A DNA stretch of 64,000 nucleotides from Ureibacillus aquaedulcis (GCF_030418165.1 NZ_JAUHTQ010000002.1:186001-250000), one strand, 5' to 3'; shown: positions 36,200 through 45,652, counted from the first letter of the stretch. Notes: generated by a model from the sequence alone, not told the origin. Numbers and translations are program-made.

Positions 36200-36955
36200 A
36201 TGCTTTTGTCTATTATTCAAGGAATCTTCAAATCAAAATTGAATATGAACGAACTAGTGATTCGGGCAAAAGCAGGCAATGAGGAGGTTATGAATGACCT
36301 CCTTTTTGCTAGTGCTTCATTTTTGAAGAAAACAGCTTCCTTTGTATGCAAGCGCCCTATCGACGAGCATGATGAAGAGTATAGTGTGGCGATGGATGGG
36401 CTTCACGAAGCAGTTTTAGCCTATGATCATAAAGAAAGCGCCTCTTTTCAAACCTTTGCCCATATAATCATTAAGAGAAGGCTTATTGATTACATAAGGA
36501 AGGAAATTTCCCGAAATGAAAAACTAATGCTATTAGAGTCTGCGGATGAGGAATCATCCCAGCAACACTACATATTCGATAAACAATCAATTGATACATA
36601 TACCGAGGAGCAACTAGCAAATGCTAGAAAGGATGAGCTTCTAAGCTATAACAAACTGCTTGCTGAGTATAACTTATCTTTCGAAGAACTAGCCAAAGCT
36701 ACTCCTAAACATGAAGATGCTAGAAAAACCGCCTTTCTAATAGCTGAAATTATTGCTGATTCAACTGACCTATACCAGTACTTGATTGATAAAAGGAAAT
36801 TACCTTTAAGGGAACTGGAATCACTGGTTGAGGTCTCCCGCAAAACCCTGGAAAGGCAAAGAAAATACATAATTGCTATCGTTTTATTATTGAACAGTGA
36901 ATTTACCTTTATAAAAGATTTTGTGAAAGGAGCAGCATCCAGTGGAAAAAATTAG
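36200..36955 (+). CDS. sigI: RNA polymerase sigma factor SigI
   Basis: Alternative sigma factor of the SigI family, 251 residues, the same length as in Bacillus subtilis. Region 2 is clear (DEEYSVAMDGLHEAVLAYD and FQTFAHIIIKRRLIDYIRKE, about residues 55-112), and the C-terminal SigI-specific region includes PLRELESLVEVSRKTLERQR, its -35-binding helix-turn-helix. SigI proteins respond to heat or cell-wall signals through the membrane anti-sigma factor RsgI. ATG 36200 follows GTGGAGG. It overlaps rsgI by 14 bp, the usual arrangement. Confidence 0.95.
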   Translation: MLLSIIQGIFKSKLNMNELVIRAKAGNEEVMNDLLFASASFLKKTASFVCKRPIDEHDEEYSVAMDGLHEAVLAYDHKESASFQTFAHIIIKRRLIDYIRKEISRNEKLMLLESADEESSQQHYIFDKQSIDTYTEEQLANARKDELLSYNKLLAEYNLSFEELAKATPKHEDARKTAFLIAEIIADSTDLYQYLIDKRKLPLRELESLVEVSRKTLERQRKYIIAIVLLLNSEFTFIKDFVKGAASSGKN

Positions 36956-37856
36956 AGGGATTGTCTGTGAAAAACATAAGAATCACATAATTTTTTTAAC
37001 GCAAAATGGTCAATTTTTAAAAGGAATCCCTCTAATTGCAGACCCCGAGATTGGCGAAGAGGTTGACTTTTATCTAAAGCCCAACTCCCTTCCTGCCAAT
37101 TCAAATAGATTTATCTATTATAAGTTAGGACCTGCCCTTATGGCTGCAATCCTTTGCATAGTTATAGCAGCTGGGCTTTTGTTGCCGGAAACAAGTGTTG
37201 CTGCATACATTCACTTAAATGGGAATCACCCTGTTGAAATTGGTGTAGATGCAAAAGGGAAAGTGATTTCTGCTGAAGCTCATTCCAAGGATAGAGGCAT
37301 TGACATTAAAGATGTTGAGGGACTTCCAATTGAAACGGCTTTAGACAAGATTGTAAATGATATGTCCACAAAAGACGCAGAAGTTTCGATCACTGCTGAA
37401 TATAAATCAGATACCCTGCCAGCATTGAAAGCACAAGTTGAAAAAGCTGTGAAAAAGGCACGACAAGATCAATCGAACAAAAATTTAAATTCTATAGAAG
37501 AGCCTTCAAATGAAAAACCAGCAACTAATAATAATGCGTTAGATACAACAAATCAAAATGCGAATCAAAATCCAGCCGCAAAGAAACCATCCAATTCTGA
37601 CGTAGATCAAACTCAGCAGGAATCTACTGCAAAAGATGGTAAAAACAATAGCCAGAAGAACTCTAATGCTCTAGAATCGATTCCTAAAAAGGCTGCAGAA
37701 CAAGAAAAAGGCGCAAACCCATCTACAGACAATACAAAAGACGGGAATCCGGGCCCCAAAAAAGATCATGTACCGTTAAAAGAAAATAATAATCAATCGA
37801 ATCATTCAACAAACAAAGAAAGCCATTCTAAATCGGACAAAAGTAATGTTAACTAA
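36942..37856 (+). CDS. rsgI: Anti-sigma-I factor RsgI
   Basis: Membrane-spanning anti-sigma factor, 304 residues. The cytoplasmic N-terminal domain (residues about 1-60, RGIVCEKHKNHIIFLTQNGQ) binds SigI. One membrane helix follows (about 65-85, ALMAAILCIVIAAGLLLP), then a conserved periplasmic-side domain (AAYIHLNGNHPVEIGVDAKG, about 92-170), and a C-terminal tail rich in Asn, Lys and Ser that is probably disordered and wall-exposed. It lacks any sugar-binding domain of clostridial RsgI. The start is GTG 36942, nine bases after AAAGGAG. Confidence 0.95.
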   Translation: MEKIRGIVCEKHKNHIIFLTQNGQFLKGIPLIADPEIGEEVDFYLKPNSLPANSNRFIYYKLGPALMAAILCIVIAAGLLLPETSVAAYIHLNGNHPVEIGVDAKGKVISAEAHSKDRGIDIKDVEGLPIETALDKIVNDMSTKDAEVSITAEYKSDTLPALKAQVEKAVKKARQDQSNKNLNSIEEPSNEKPATNNNALDTTNQNANQNPAAKKPSNSDVDQTQQESTAKDGKNNSQKNSNALESIPKKAAEQEKGANPSTDNTKDGNPGPKKDHVPLKENNNQSNHSTNKESHSKSDKSNVN

Positions 37857-37892
37857 AGTTTAGAAAGTTAGACAGATTAAAATCCCAAAAAT

Positions 37893-37926
37893 AAAAGGCC
37901 ATCAAAAACTTCTCCTTTTGATGGCC
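37893..37926. terminator. Bidirectional terminator between rsgI and telA
   Basis: An 11-bp perfect stem GGCCATCAAAA/TTTTGATGGCC with short A/T runs outside both arms, between two convergent genes. Confidence 0.8.
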
Positions 37927-37998
37927 AATTTTAATTCCTCCAAAACTCTTTTCCCTTCCAGATTTATTGTCTTTGGACAATGAAATGTTAGAATTATA

Positions 37999-39093
37999 TT
38001 AATTCCTTAACAATTGACGCTGTTCAAGATTTCGTTTGAACTGTTCCAATTTATTCGTACCTGCCTTACGTTTTTCATTGGAATTCGCATAAATCTTTTT
38101 CACATCTTCAATCCCCTGCATAATTGTATTCCACGTTTTTTCAAGAGTCTCCATTTGGGGCAGCTTCCCTGTTTTTAACCGTTCCATTGCTTTTTCCTGC
38201 AAGGCAGAGTTATCTGAATTTCTTCGCAGAATCTCATTTGTCCTTGCATCTAATGCTTGCTGTGACTTTGCTCTTACCTCTTGGCGTTTTAAAGCAACCG
38301 ATTGTACTAAAGCTTGTTTGAACAATGGGAGTGTAACAATAAATGAAGCATTGATTTTACGAACTAATTCGTCATTTCCCATCTGTGTCATTTTAATCAT
38401 CGGCAGACTTTGCAGCGCTACATTTTCTGCTAACTGTAAATCGTAGACTCTTTGTTCAAGCATTTGTTTTGCTTCATTGAGATTTTGGAGTTTTAATAGG
38501 TCCAACTGATTTCCAGAAACCCTTACCCTTTCTTCGCACTCAGGTAGCAGCTTCCCGGAAATTTCTCCAACTGCTTTTTGGCCCACGATGATATACTTTT
38601 GGAGCTCTTCATAATAGGCCAGGTTATGGTGAAACATAGTTTCTAATTGGTCGTTTTCCTTTAAGATATCTGTTTCAAATTTCTTAAGTGTAATCCCAAC
38701 TTTTTCAACATCTGTCTGCATTAATTCGTACTTTTGATGGATAGCTTCCATAGAATCTCTCGTTTTGTTAAAAAGTTTCTGGAATAAAGTGGGTTTTTTC
38801 TCTTTATCAAAATCATCTAAGTTAAAAAGATCCATAATTTTACCGAGCCGCAATGTTAAGTCTTTGGCTTCTTCCATTTTAGTTCTTCTAATTGAACTTA
38901 GAATCATATCCGAAAATCTTGAAATCTCTACTGCGGATTGGCTGCCGAATGATACAAGTGAATTCAGGTTTTCGATATCAAGCTGTCGACCAATTACATG
39001 AATTTCTGGTGAGTTTTGTACTTTATCTTTAATCTCTGCTGTTTTCCGTTCCAATTCATTCGGCAATTGAACTGGTTCATTTTCTAATTGCAT
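37999..39093 (-). CDS. TelA family protein (YceH-like)
   Basis: Toxic anion resistance (TelA) family protein, 364 residues, cytoplasmic and almost wholly alpha-helical with coiled-coil tendency. The family block TLFQKLFNKTRDSMEAIHQKYELMQ (shown in part) lies at residues about 100-125; LEQRVYDLQLAENVALQSLP follows near 215. TelA proteins were named for tellurite resistance and are linked to envelope stress. It follows the YceG gene by 29 bp, matching the yceGH pair of Bacillus. A second TelA with an XpaC partner is encoded at 59688. Confidence 0.9.
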   Translation of the reverse strand: MQLENEPVQLPNELERKTAEIKDKVQNSPEIHVIGRQLDIENLNSLVSFGSQSAVEISRFSDMILSSIRRTKMEEAKDLTLRLGKIMDLFNLDDFDKEKKPTLFQKLFNKTRDSMEAIHQKYELMQTDVEKVGITLKKFETDILKENDQLETMFHHNLAYYEELQKYIIVGQKAVGEISGKLLPECEERVRVSGNQLDLLKLQNLNEAKQMLEQRVYDLQLAENVALQSLPMIKMTQMGNDELVRKINASFIVTLPLFKQALVQSVALKRQEVRAKSQQALDARTNEILRRNSDNSALQEKAMERLKTGKLPQMETLEKTWNTIMQGIEDVKKIYANSNEKRKAGTNKLEQFKRNLEQRQLLRN

Positions 39094-39122
39094 CTTACTT
39101 CCCCCCTAAAGATAGAAGTCTG

Positions 39123-40745
39123 TTATCGCTTAAACAATCTTTTGAAAATACTGGTTTTTGATTTAGGCGACTCCTCCGGAAGCTCCAAATCAAATTGTAC
39201 TGATGGCAATTGATGAATATCAAAGTAATTTGGATTGATCCATGCCTCGATGTTGTTATAATTGGTTGGCGTGTATATGAGGATATCAGCCCCCACTAAA
39301 TTAAAGAAGCAAAGCAGGATAATATCCGTTTCCGTGAAGTTATCAGGTTTATTATTATAAACAATAACTTTTGGAACCTTGCCAGTAAAATCAAATGATT
39401 CAACTAGTCTTAAAAATTCTTTTTCCATTGTAATAATGGTCATCAGTATTTTGATTCTTAAATCATTGGTCATTTCCTGCAGGAACATATCTGACTTAAT
39501 CAGCTCGTTGATCTTACTTACAATGAAATCTTGAACTGTTTGATTTAAATACGACAATTTATAAAGCGGATGTTTAAACAGTTTTTCCTTATCAATTAAC
39601 CCATTGTCATCTAAAACATATGAAGTTGAATACATTTCCTGTCTGCTGTAAGTAATCGGTGTAAAATCTACTTTTTCTTTAAACACCGTATTGGCAGTCC
39701 CTTTTAGTTCGAACAATTCCTTCCAATACTCATCTATGATTTGATAGGTGCCACTAACTTTCACGAACAAATTAGGGACAAACACGATTTCATTTTCCAC
39801 CTGGAATTCGGGTCTGATTTTGGCTTCTTCCTGCCACAATATTTTCATTTCGTCATGAGTAGTTCTTAGCGTAATCGGTTTTGTTATTCCTTCTTCATAA
39901 TGTCTTGTTTTGAATAGCCCCACATCATCCCCATACAAGAAGCTTTCTATTTCCTCTTTTGCCTCGTAGGTTACCGTATTCTTCCTGACTCTCTTCTCCT
40001 CCAATGGGAATGGCTCAAGAGGGAAGCTGTTGGAATACTCCATTCTTTTGGAAAATGCATCAGAAGGATCGATTTGAGAAAACCTCTGTTCCTTGTCGGG
40101 TTCAGTGTGAATATACAGCACATCCATTCCCATTAAAGAAAGGAAGATTAAAAAATAAATTTCATGGGGTTTTATATCACCATAGAATAAGATTTTGGGA
40201 ATATCTTTGGCAATTGAACCCTTCGGATACAGCTTAGGAAGAATACGCTGCAGCCAGATCAGCATTTTTACAACGAAGGTTTCCATTTTTGATGTATTGA
40301 CAAACGATTCATTCTTAAGAAAGAGTTCAAGAACTTGCTGTAAAGCGATGTGAATAGATGGATATTGACTGTGCCCATAAAAAATTCGAGAATTGAAGAA
40401 TAAAAGTAACCCTTGTTTTTTCAAAGCTTTTTTGTCTTGTGTCAGAGTTGAACCAATAAAGTTTTTAAAATAGCTCATTTCATTATTCTGTGGAGTAAGG
40501 ATAGGACCATCAAATCGCACATAGCGGCCATATTGAGTTAACTGTTCATTTAGTCGAAATATTTCATTTTTGTATATGTTCAAATCATTTTCTTCGTCAC
40601 CCTCTACTCCGAGTAGACGATAAAAATAAATTGGAATTACAGGAGTTTCCCCTTCAATGTAACCGATTCTTTTATCAACAGGAACCATAATATCCTCAAT
40701 CGGGTTCCTTGTTTCCTTTAAAGAAATAACATATTTTGAACGCAT
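39123..40745 (-). CDS. yceG: YceG family protein
   Basis: Protein of 540 residues of the Bacillus YceG type (putative component of the 'toxic anion resistance' group), function unknown. Two repeated-looking blocks, KILFYGDIKPHEIYFLIFLS and KVIVYNNKPDNFTETDIILL, are about 250 residues apart and suggest an internal duplication of a nucleotide- or ligand-binding fold. No membrane helix is clear. ATG 40745 follows GGTGAG. It precedes a TelA gene as in the Bacillus stress operon, but the TerD-type genes usually nearby are absent from this window. Confidence 0.85.
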   Translation of the reverse strand: MRSKYVISLKETRNPIEDIMVPVDKRIGYIEGETPVIPIYFYRLLGVEGDEENDLNIYKNEIFRLNEQLTQYGRYVRFDGPILTPQNNEMSYFKNFIGSTLTQDKKALKKQGLLLFFNSRIFYGHSQYPSIHIALQQVLELFLKNESFVNTSKMETFVVKMLIWLQRILPKLYPKGSIAKDIPKILFYGDIKPHEIYFLIFLSLMGMDVLYIHTEPDKEQRFSQIDPSDAFSKRMEYSNSFPLEPFPLEEKRVRKNTVTYEAKEEIESFLYGDDVGLFKTRHYEEGITKPITLRTTHDEMKILWQEEAKIRPEFQVENEIVFVPNLFVKVSGTYQIIDEYWKELFELKGTANTVFKEKVDFTPITYSRQEMYSTSYVLDDNGLIDKEKLFKHPLYKLSYLNQTVQDFIVSKINELIKSDMFLQEMTNDLRIKILMTIITMEKEFLRLVESFDFTGKVPKVIVYNNKPDNFTETDIILLCFFNLVGADILIYTPTNYNNIEAWINPNYFDIHQLPSVQFDLELPEESPKSKTSIFKRLFKR

Positions 40746-41101
40746 AAACTCACCAACTTTTACTTAAAATTCATTGTTTATAGTCAACTTCAATTATACA
40801 TCTTTTAACAGTATGTAGAGAGCCTTTATCCATAATTTCTCTTTATTCTTTTATATGTTAGCTACATTCTAATCCCCCTTTGAATACATTACTTCGGTAT
40901 AGACTATTGTTTTCAACAAAAAATGCTTATCTTGGTTCTAAAAGACATTCATTCACAATAAGTTAGTAAAGTGGACATACTCTGCATTTAAAAGTTCATT
41001 TTGCTTTTCCAAGGCAATTTGTAGAAGAATTCATACTCGCAACACTTTTTGCTATTGTTTCTTTCGCTAAAGAAATATAATAGAACTAATGGAGGTACAG
41101 T
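40746..41101. other. Intergenic region without recognised features
   Basis: This 356-bp gap separates the divergent yceG and the gene at 41102. It is AT-rich. I see no strong promoter, hairpin or reading frame, other than the GGAGG ribosome binding site of the plus-strand gene. Confidence 0.5.
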
Positions 41102-42490
41102 ATGCTTAAAATTAAACATATTGAATTTATAAAAACTGTCTATGATGAGTCTCTTTCACATAATATTTTCTCTATAGCTAACATTCAATTTTCTAACTAT
41201 CCCCCGATAAACGGGGCACTTTTGTATTGGAAAAAGAATACATCCCGCTCGGATTTTACTCCTGAGGGCGATTTTAAATTTTTCTATGATATGTCTAATA
41301 TTACATATTACGCCTCTGTAAAGTTTCCAAAAAATATTAAGCTTACTAGGGATCAAAGACAAGAATTGGCTTATATTTTATTGGATGAGCGCGGGTCTAT
41401 CGGCACATATAGCCTGAAAACACATCCTAGTCGAAGAAGAAAATTCAGACCCCAAAAGGGATTGGAAAGGTTGAATTTTCCGAAGGATTTTGATGTTAAA
41501 TCGATTCCTTCCTATGTAGGTCCCATCATCGATGAAATAGACATGAACCAAATGCTTGAAGCCAATCCCAACATGTCGAAAAAATTCATCCATGATTATT
41601 GTTTTTGGAGATACAATCTTGTAAAACTCCACCCGACCGAGTTTGAAAAGTACCTGGATTATGTTGATTTCTCTTATATATGCTATGCTTGCGACCAGTT
41701 GACCGAACACTACTTAATCGAGCATCTGGACCAGGTGGATGTTGCATCCCTACAGTATAATTATCCTGTATTATCTAGATTATCTGCTTCTTTCAAAAAC
41801 TATATTGTAAGTGAGCTAAAGCGTCAGAAATTAAAAATAAACGATCATTTCGAACAGGAAATCGATGTATTTATAGAAGATGAAACTTATTTTAGTGAAT
41901 ATAGCACAATTCACTTACTCGATGATGATGATATAGAGGAAGAAGAGAGATTGGAATATCAATTCTTCGAGTTTGAACGAGGTCAGTTTAAATGGTCCGG
42001 TAGTGAACATATGGTAAAAGGGATTCCCTCATTAGCTAGCCAGATATATGATGATATGGGCTTTAGAAAACGCTCAAACAAAGAAATGGATGCTTATTTC
42101 GGAGCTTATACAGAACAACAAATCAAGTTACTAAGCGCTGTCCTGGAGCCTCACTGGCTTCATCGCTACCGTGACAAAATTGATTGGCAAACTGCATGTC
42201 AGTACAATGAACTTTTAACCGAGGATTTCTTATCTGCCCACATTCAATATGTCGAATTTGAAGCACTAGGGAATAATTTGTGGTGTGAGCTATCAGAAGA
42301 CTTCATCAAAAAATACCTGAAACACTTCAATCATAATCAGCCTGTACCGATTATTATTCGTCATTTGACTGAAGAATTGTATCTAAACTTTAAAGATATG
42401 ATCAAGGTGGATTCGGATTTGTTATTCCAATATTATGATGCTATTGGAGACGATGAATACGAGCGATTACAAGAACTTTTAAGCGAATAA
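41102..42490 (+). CDS. Hypothetical protein with leucine-rich helical repeats
   Basis: A 462-residue cytoplasmic protein I do not recognise. From about residue 170 on, it shows degenerate repeats of roughly 25-30 residues of the kind 'W/L..L..N..LTEDF..KY': compare LLTEDFLSAHIQYVEFEAL with ELSEDFIKKYLKHFNHNQP and HLTEELYLNFKDMIKVDSD. Repeats of this style occur in large-virus and some bacterial proteins and may be binding surfaces. An acidic run (LLDDDDIEEEERLE) lies near residue 275. ATG 41102 follows GGAGG. It is monocistronic with a terminator. Confidence 0.72.
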   Translation: MLKIKHIEFIKTVYDESLSHNIFSIANIQFSNYPPINGALLYWKKNTSRSDFTPEGDFKFFYDMSNITYYASVKFPKNIKLTRDQRQELAYILLDERGSIGTYSLKTHPSRRRKFRPQKGLERLNFPKDFDVKSIPSYVGPIIDEIDMNQMLEANPNMSKKFIHDYCFWRYNLVKLHPTEFEKYLDYVDFSYICYACDQLTEHYLIEHLDQVDVASLQYNYPVLSRLSASFKNYIVSELKRQKLKINDHFEQEIDVFIEDETYFSEYSTIHLLDDDDIEEEERLEYQFFEFERGQFKWSGSEHMVKGIPSLASQIYDDMGFRKRSNKEMDAYFGAYTEQQIKLLSAVLEPHWLHRYRDKIDWQTACQYNELLTEDFLSAHIQYVEFEALGNNLWCELSEDFIKKYLKHFNHNQPVPIIIRHLTEELYLNFKDMIKVDSDLLFQYYDAIGDDEYERLQELLSE

Positions 42491-42533
42491 AAAAGGTATG
42501 CATGGATTGTCATATCCGGCATACCCCTTTCCA

Positions 42534-42566
42534 AGTCGGGAGCTGTTAGACTCTTCCCGGCTTTTT
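42534..42566 (+). terminator. Terminator of the repeat-protein gene
   Basis: AGTCGGGAG pairs with CTTCCCGGCT (one G-U pair) and is followed by five T. A second hairpin, GGTATGC/GCATACC, lies just upstream at 42495-42525. The T run overlaps the last bases of the convergent GGDEF-EAL gene. Confidence 0.78.
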
Positions 42567-44277
42567 AAGTTGTTTTTTGGTTTAGCATCTTTTGTGTTAT
42601 ATCCGTTACATTCAAAGGTTTGCTGTAGAAATATCCCTGTACATACTCACAGTTATACTGTTTGAGAATTTCCATTTCCTCATTTGTTTCCACACCTTCG
42701 GCTACCACTTTCAATTTTAAAGCATGAGCTAGAGCAATAATTGCCGCTACCATTGCTATTCCTGACTCCCCTTCACTAATGTTGACAATGAAAGAGCGGT
42801 CTATTTTAAGCGTATCAACAGGAAATTCCTTTAAATAGCCCAAGGAACTGTAGCCTGTTCCGAAATCATCGATAGCCACTGTTATTCCAAGATATTTTAC
42901 TTCTTGTATTTTATTAATTAAATCATCATTATAATCCATCATACTCATTTCGGTAATTTCGATTTCAAGGTACTCCGGCCGCACTTTTGTCTCTTCAAGA
43001 ATCTTAATAAGCCGAGCGACAAAATTTCCTTCTTTAAAATGAAGTGGAGAAATATTGACTGCAACCCTTAAATTAAACTTAAATTGTTTTTCCCATTCCC
43101 TGATTTGAAGTGCAGTGCTTTTCAAGACCCACTCACCAATATCGCTAATCAAACCGCATTCTTCTGCAAAAGGTATAAACTCATTCGGTGGAATTTGTCC
43201 CAATTCTTCGTCATACCAACGTAATAGGGCTTCCATCCCGATAAGCTGTTCTGTTTTTACATCCATTTTAGGTTGATAGTGAATCTCAAACAGATTTTCT
43301 TTTAATGCATTTCGAAGCTTGGTTTCAAAAATTAGGACGTGGTCATTTTTACCTTGCATCCGATTTTTAAATATTTCATATTGATTGCCTTTTCTGCGTT
43401 TTGCAACATACATGGCTAAATCAGCATTGACGATCAAATTATCGATATCCGTGCCGTGCTGCGGGAATAAACTGATTCCAATACTAATAGTCGAATAAAA
43501 TTTATGATTGTTAAAAATATAGGGCTTCTCAAAAATCTCAATTAGCTTTGTAGCCATTACTGATATTAAACTTGTATCTTCAAGCAAAAAAACAAATTCA
43601 TCTCCATTTAATCGATAGAAAGAATCGCCTGTCTTGTCAATCAATCGAAATCTCTTGGCAACCTCAACCAAGAATAGATCGCCAATTTGGTGGCCGAGTG
43701 CATCATTGATGTGTCGGAACCGATTAATATCTATGAAAAAAACGGCAAATTTTGATTGTTTTCCTTTACTTCGTTCTATAAGTTGCTCTAACTTTTGTGC
43801 CAGGCATCTGCGGTTTGGCAAACCGGTTAGTATATCATGATTTGCATAATGCATAATCGTCTTTATATTTTTCTGGTCTGTTATATCTGTTCGGATGGAT
43901 ATATACTGGTAAGGTTTGCCCTTCTCGTTTAAAAAAGGGACAATAGTAGTTTGTACCCAATAGATACATCCATCTTTCGCACGATTACATATTTCACCGC
44001 TCCAAGTATGGCCACTGCCTATTGTTTTCCACATTGCTTTAAAAAAATCCTTGGAATGAAATTTGGAATTTAAAATGCGGTGATTCTGACCAATTAATTC
44101 TGCACGACTATATTTTGATATTTCGCAAAACCGATCATTTACAGCTGTTATTGTTCCCTTTGAATCTGTTACAGCAAGTATAACAGCTTCATCAATAGCA
44201 GCTTTTATATCTTTTAATTCTTCATATGTATGCTCCATGAGTAAGGTATCTGTTGATTGAATATGGTTATTTTTCAT
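42565..44277 (-). CDS. PAS-GGDEF-EAL cyclic-di-GMP protein
   Basis: Signalling protein of 570 residues. An N-terminal PAS domain with PAC (about residues 20-130, ITAVNDRFCEISKYSRAELIG) is followed by a GGDEF domain (about 140-300) and an EAL domain (about 310-560). The GGDEF signature is NGDEF, lacking the first Gly, so cyclase activity is doubtful. The EAL domain keeps GMEALLRW, EITEMSMMD, AIDDFGTGYSSL and the KIDRSF and AEGVET motifs, so it is probably an active c-di-GMP phosphodiesterase. No membrane segment. I choose ATG 44277, just after GGAGG, over upstream ATG 44352. Confidence 0.93.
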   Translation of the reverse strand: MKNNHIQSTDTLLMEHTYEELKDIKAAIDEAVILAVTDSKGTITAVNDRFCEISKYSRAELIGQNHRILNSKFHSKDFFKAMWKTIGSGHTWSGEICNRAKDGCIYWVQTTIVPFLNEKGKPYQYISIRTDITDQKNIKTIMHYANHDILTGLPNRRCLAQKLEQLIERSKGKQSKFAVFFIDINRFRHINDALGHQIGDLFLVEVAKRFRLIDKTGDSFYRLNGDEFVFLLEDTSLISVMATKLIEIFEKPYIFNNHKFYSTISIGISLFPQHGTDIDNLIVNADLAMYVAKRRKGNQYEIFKNRMQGKNDHVLIFETKLRNALKENLFEIHYQPKMDVKTEQLIGMEALLRWYDEELGQIPPNEFIPFAEECGLISDIGEWVLKSTALQIREWEKQFKFNLRVAVNISPLHFKEGNFVARLIKILEETKVRPEYLEIEITEMSMMDYNDDLINKIQEVKYLGITVAIDDFGTGYSSLGYLKEFPVDTLKIDRSFIVNISEGESGIAMVAAIIALAHALKLKVVAEGVETNEEMEILKQYNCEYVQGYFYSKPLNVTDITQKMLNQKTT

Positions 44278-44450
44278 GAAGTACCTCCGATGCGAAATTG
44301 ACTGAAATGCCTCAAAATAATTATTTTTTAGTATTATAAAATTATTATACATATAAAGTTGGTAAGTTAATAGAGGAAATGTCGAAAAATGTATATTTTT
44401 TGTTACGAATTATGTATATGTCCAATTAGTAATAAAGACTCTCATACAAG

Positions 44451-44497
44451 AAAAATAAAAACAACCCTACCTATGTCGAAACTTAAGTAAGGTCGTT
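44451..44497 (-). terminator. Terminator of the small gene at 44521
   Basis: On the minus strand AACGACCTTAC pairs fully (with G-U pairs) with GTAGGGTTGTT, followed by a T-rich run. Confidence 0.75.
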
Positions 44498-44520
44498 ATT
44501 GGACGAGTTCTTTATCTATA

Positions 44521-44685
44521 TCAGTTATCAAGATCATGCCCCCTTTTTAATTCTGCTTTTTCGTTGTAAGCATCAAGTTGTTCCTTGGATAAGCTCAGTA
44601 GATAAAAGGCAAAATTAAGTGGTTCCAATTCATATTGCTCACAAGCCTGTTTATAATAGTTATAGCCCTCTCGATACATTGACAT
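44521..44685 (-). CDS. Small hypothetical protein (54 residues)
   Basis: A 54-residue, probably helical cytoplasmic protein (MYREGYNYYKQACEQYELEP and LLSLSKEQLDAYNEKAE). I choose ATG 44685, seven bases after GAGGTG; a longer in-frame start has no ribosome binding site. It has its own terminator, which supports a real gene. No family recognised. Confidence 0.65.
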   Translation of the reverse strand: MSMYREGYNYYKQACEQYELEPLNFAFYLLSLSKEQLDAYNEKAELKRGHDLDN

Positions 44686-44834
44686 GGTCATCCACCTCTC
44701 CATTGTTATATAACAGTTTATGTTTGTTGTTATTAATATAGTACACATTTTTCCCTAAGTCAATAAGTTATCTGAAAATATGTACAAATATTTTTACACT
44801 GCTTACTATTCACCATTTGTTATGTTAATTATTC

Positions 44835-44860
44835 AAAAAAACCCACGCAATAACGTGAGT
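44835..44860 (-). terminator. Terminator of the yqeY gene
   Basis: On the minus strand ACTCACG-N6-CGTGGGT is followed by six to seven T. Confidence 0.85.
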
Positions 44861-44873
44861 TTAAAATTTCTTC

Positions 44874-45302
44874 TTATGAAATTAAACTTTTAACTGCTTT
44901 CGAGATGGTTGCACCATCTGCTTTTCCTGTAAGAAGTGGTTTAGCAATTTTCATGGCATCCCCCATGTTCATTCCTTGGCCAATTCCCGCGTCAGTCAAT
45001 ACAGCAACAATTTCTTCTTCCGATAATTGTTTAGGCAAGAAGCCTTTTAATATTGATAGCTTTGCTTGTTCTTTCTCAATCAAATCTTCCCGATTAGCTT
45101 GTTTGGCACCATCCAAGGATTGGTTTGTTTGTTTAATTTCACGGTTGACAATTGCTATTTCCTCTTCATTTGTTAAAGGCGCACCTTTTTCTTTTTCCGC
45201 TATATCCAAAGCAGACTTCAAAAGTGTGAGTACCCCTTTTGCCAGGACATCTTTTTCCTTCATAGCAGTTTTTAATTGTTCAAATACTGTTTGCTTCAGC
45301 AT
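44874..45302 (-). CDS. yqeY: GatB/YqeY domain protein
   Basis: Small cytoplasmic protein of 142 residues, homologous to the C-terminal tRNA-contacting part of GatB and named after Bacillus YqeY. Motifs seen: QLKTAMKEKDVLAKGVLTLL at the N-terminus, AKLSILKGFLPKQLSEEEI in the middle, and LTGKADGATISKAVKSLI at the end. It may bind tRNA or assist amidation, but its exact role is unproven. I start at ATG 45302, nine bases after AGGGA. In many genomes it follows rpsU; here it stands alone. Confidence 0.92.
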   Translation of the reverse strand: MLKQTVFEQLKTAMKEKDVLAKGVLTLLKSALDIAEKEKGAPLTNEEEIAIVNREIKQTNQSLDGAKQANREDLIEKEQAKLSILKGFLPKQLSEEEIVAVLTDAGIGQGMNMGDAMKIAKPLLTGKADGATISKAVKSLIS

Positions 45303-45494
45303 AAACGATCTTCCCTTCAAAATTCTTTATTGAACCATATCTTTTGCTAGTTACACCTTAACTATATTAGAAAAAAACGGTACTCGCCAACAATAGAGCG
45401 GTTTGGCAAAACTTTTAATAAATCTTAATTGCATTCAAACAAGTCATATAAATGTGAAATTTAGCTGATTTTAATTATTAATCGATATTCTCTA

Positions 45495-45508
45495 TAAAAA
45501 CGTTTCCA
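45495..45508 (+). promoter_or_regulatory. Possible catabolite-responsive (cre) element
   Basis: TAAAAACGTTTCCA matches 12 of 14 positions of the CcpA cre consensus TGWAANCGNTNWCA. It lies about 145 bp upstream of the PTS EIIC-like gene. Confidence 0.35.
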
Positions 45509-45652
45509 TTCTCTATTAGGGAGTTAGCTTATCAATTTATATAAAAGTCAGAAAATTTGGTATTGCAATACTCTTCTAAACTAATATAATAATCTTTACA
45601 TTACAAAATGGTGTTACCTAGTAAAGACATCTTAGAGAGGATTTGTTTCATA

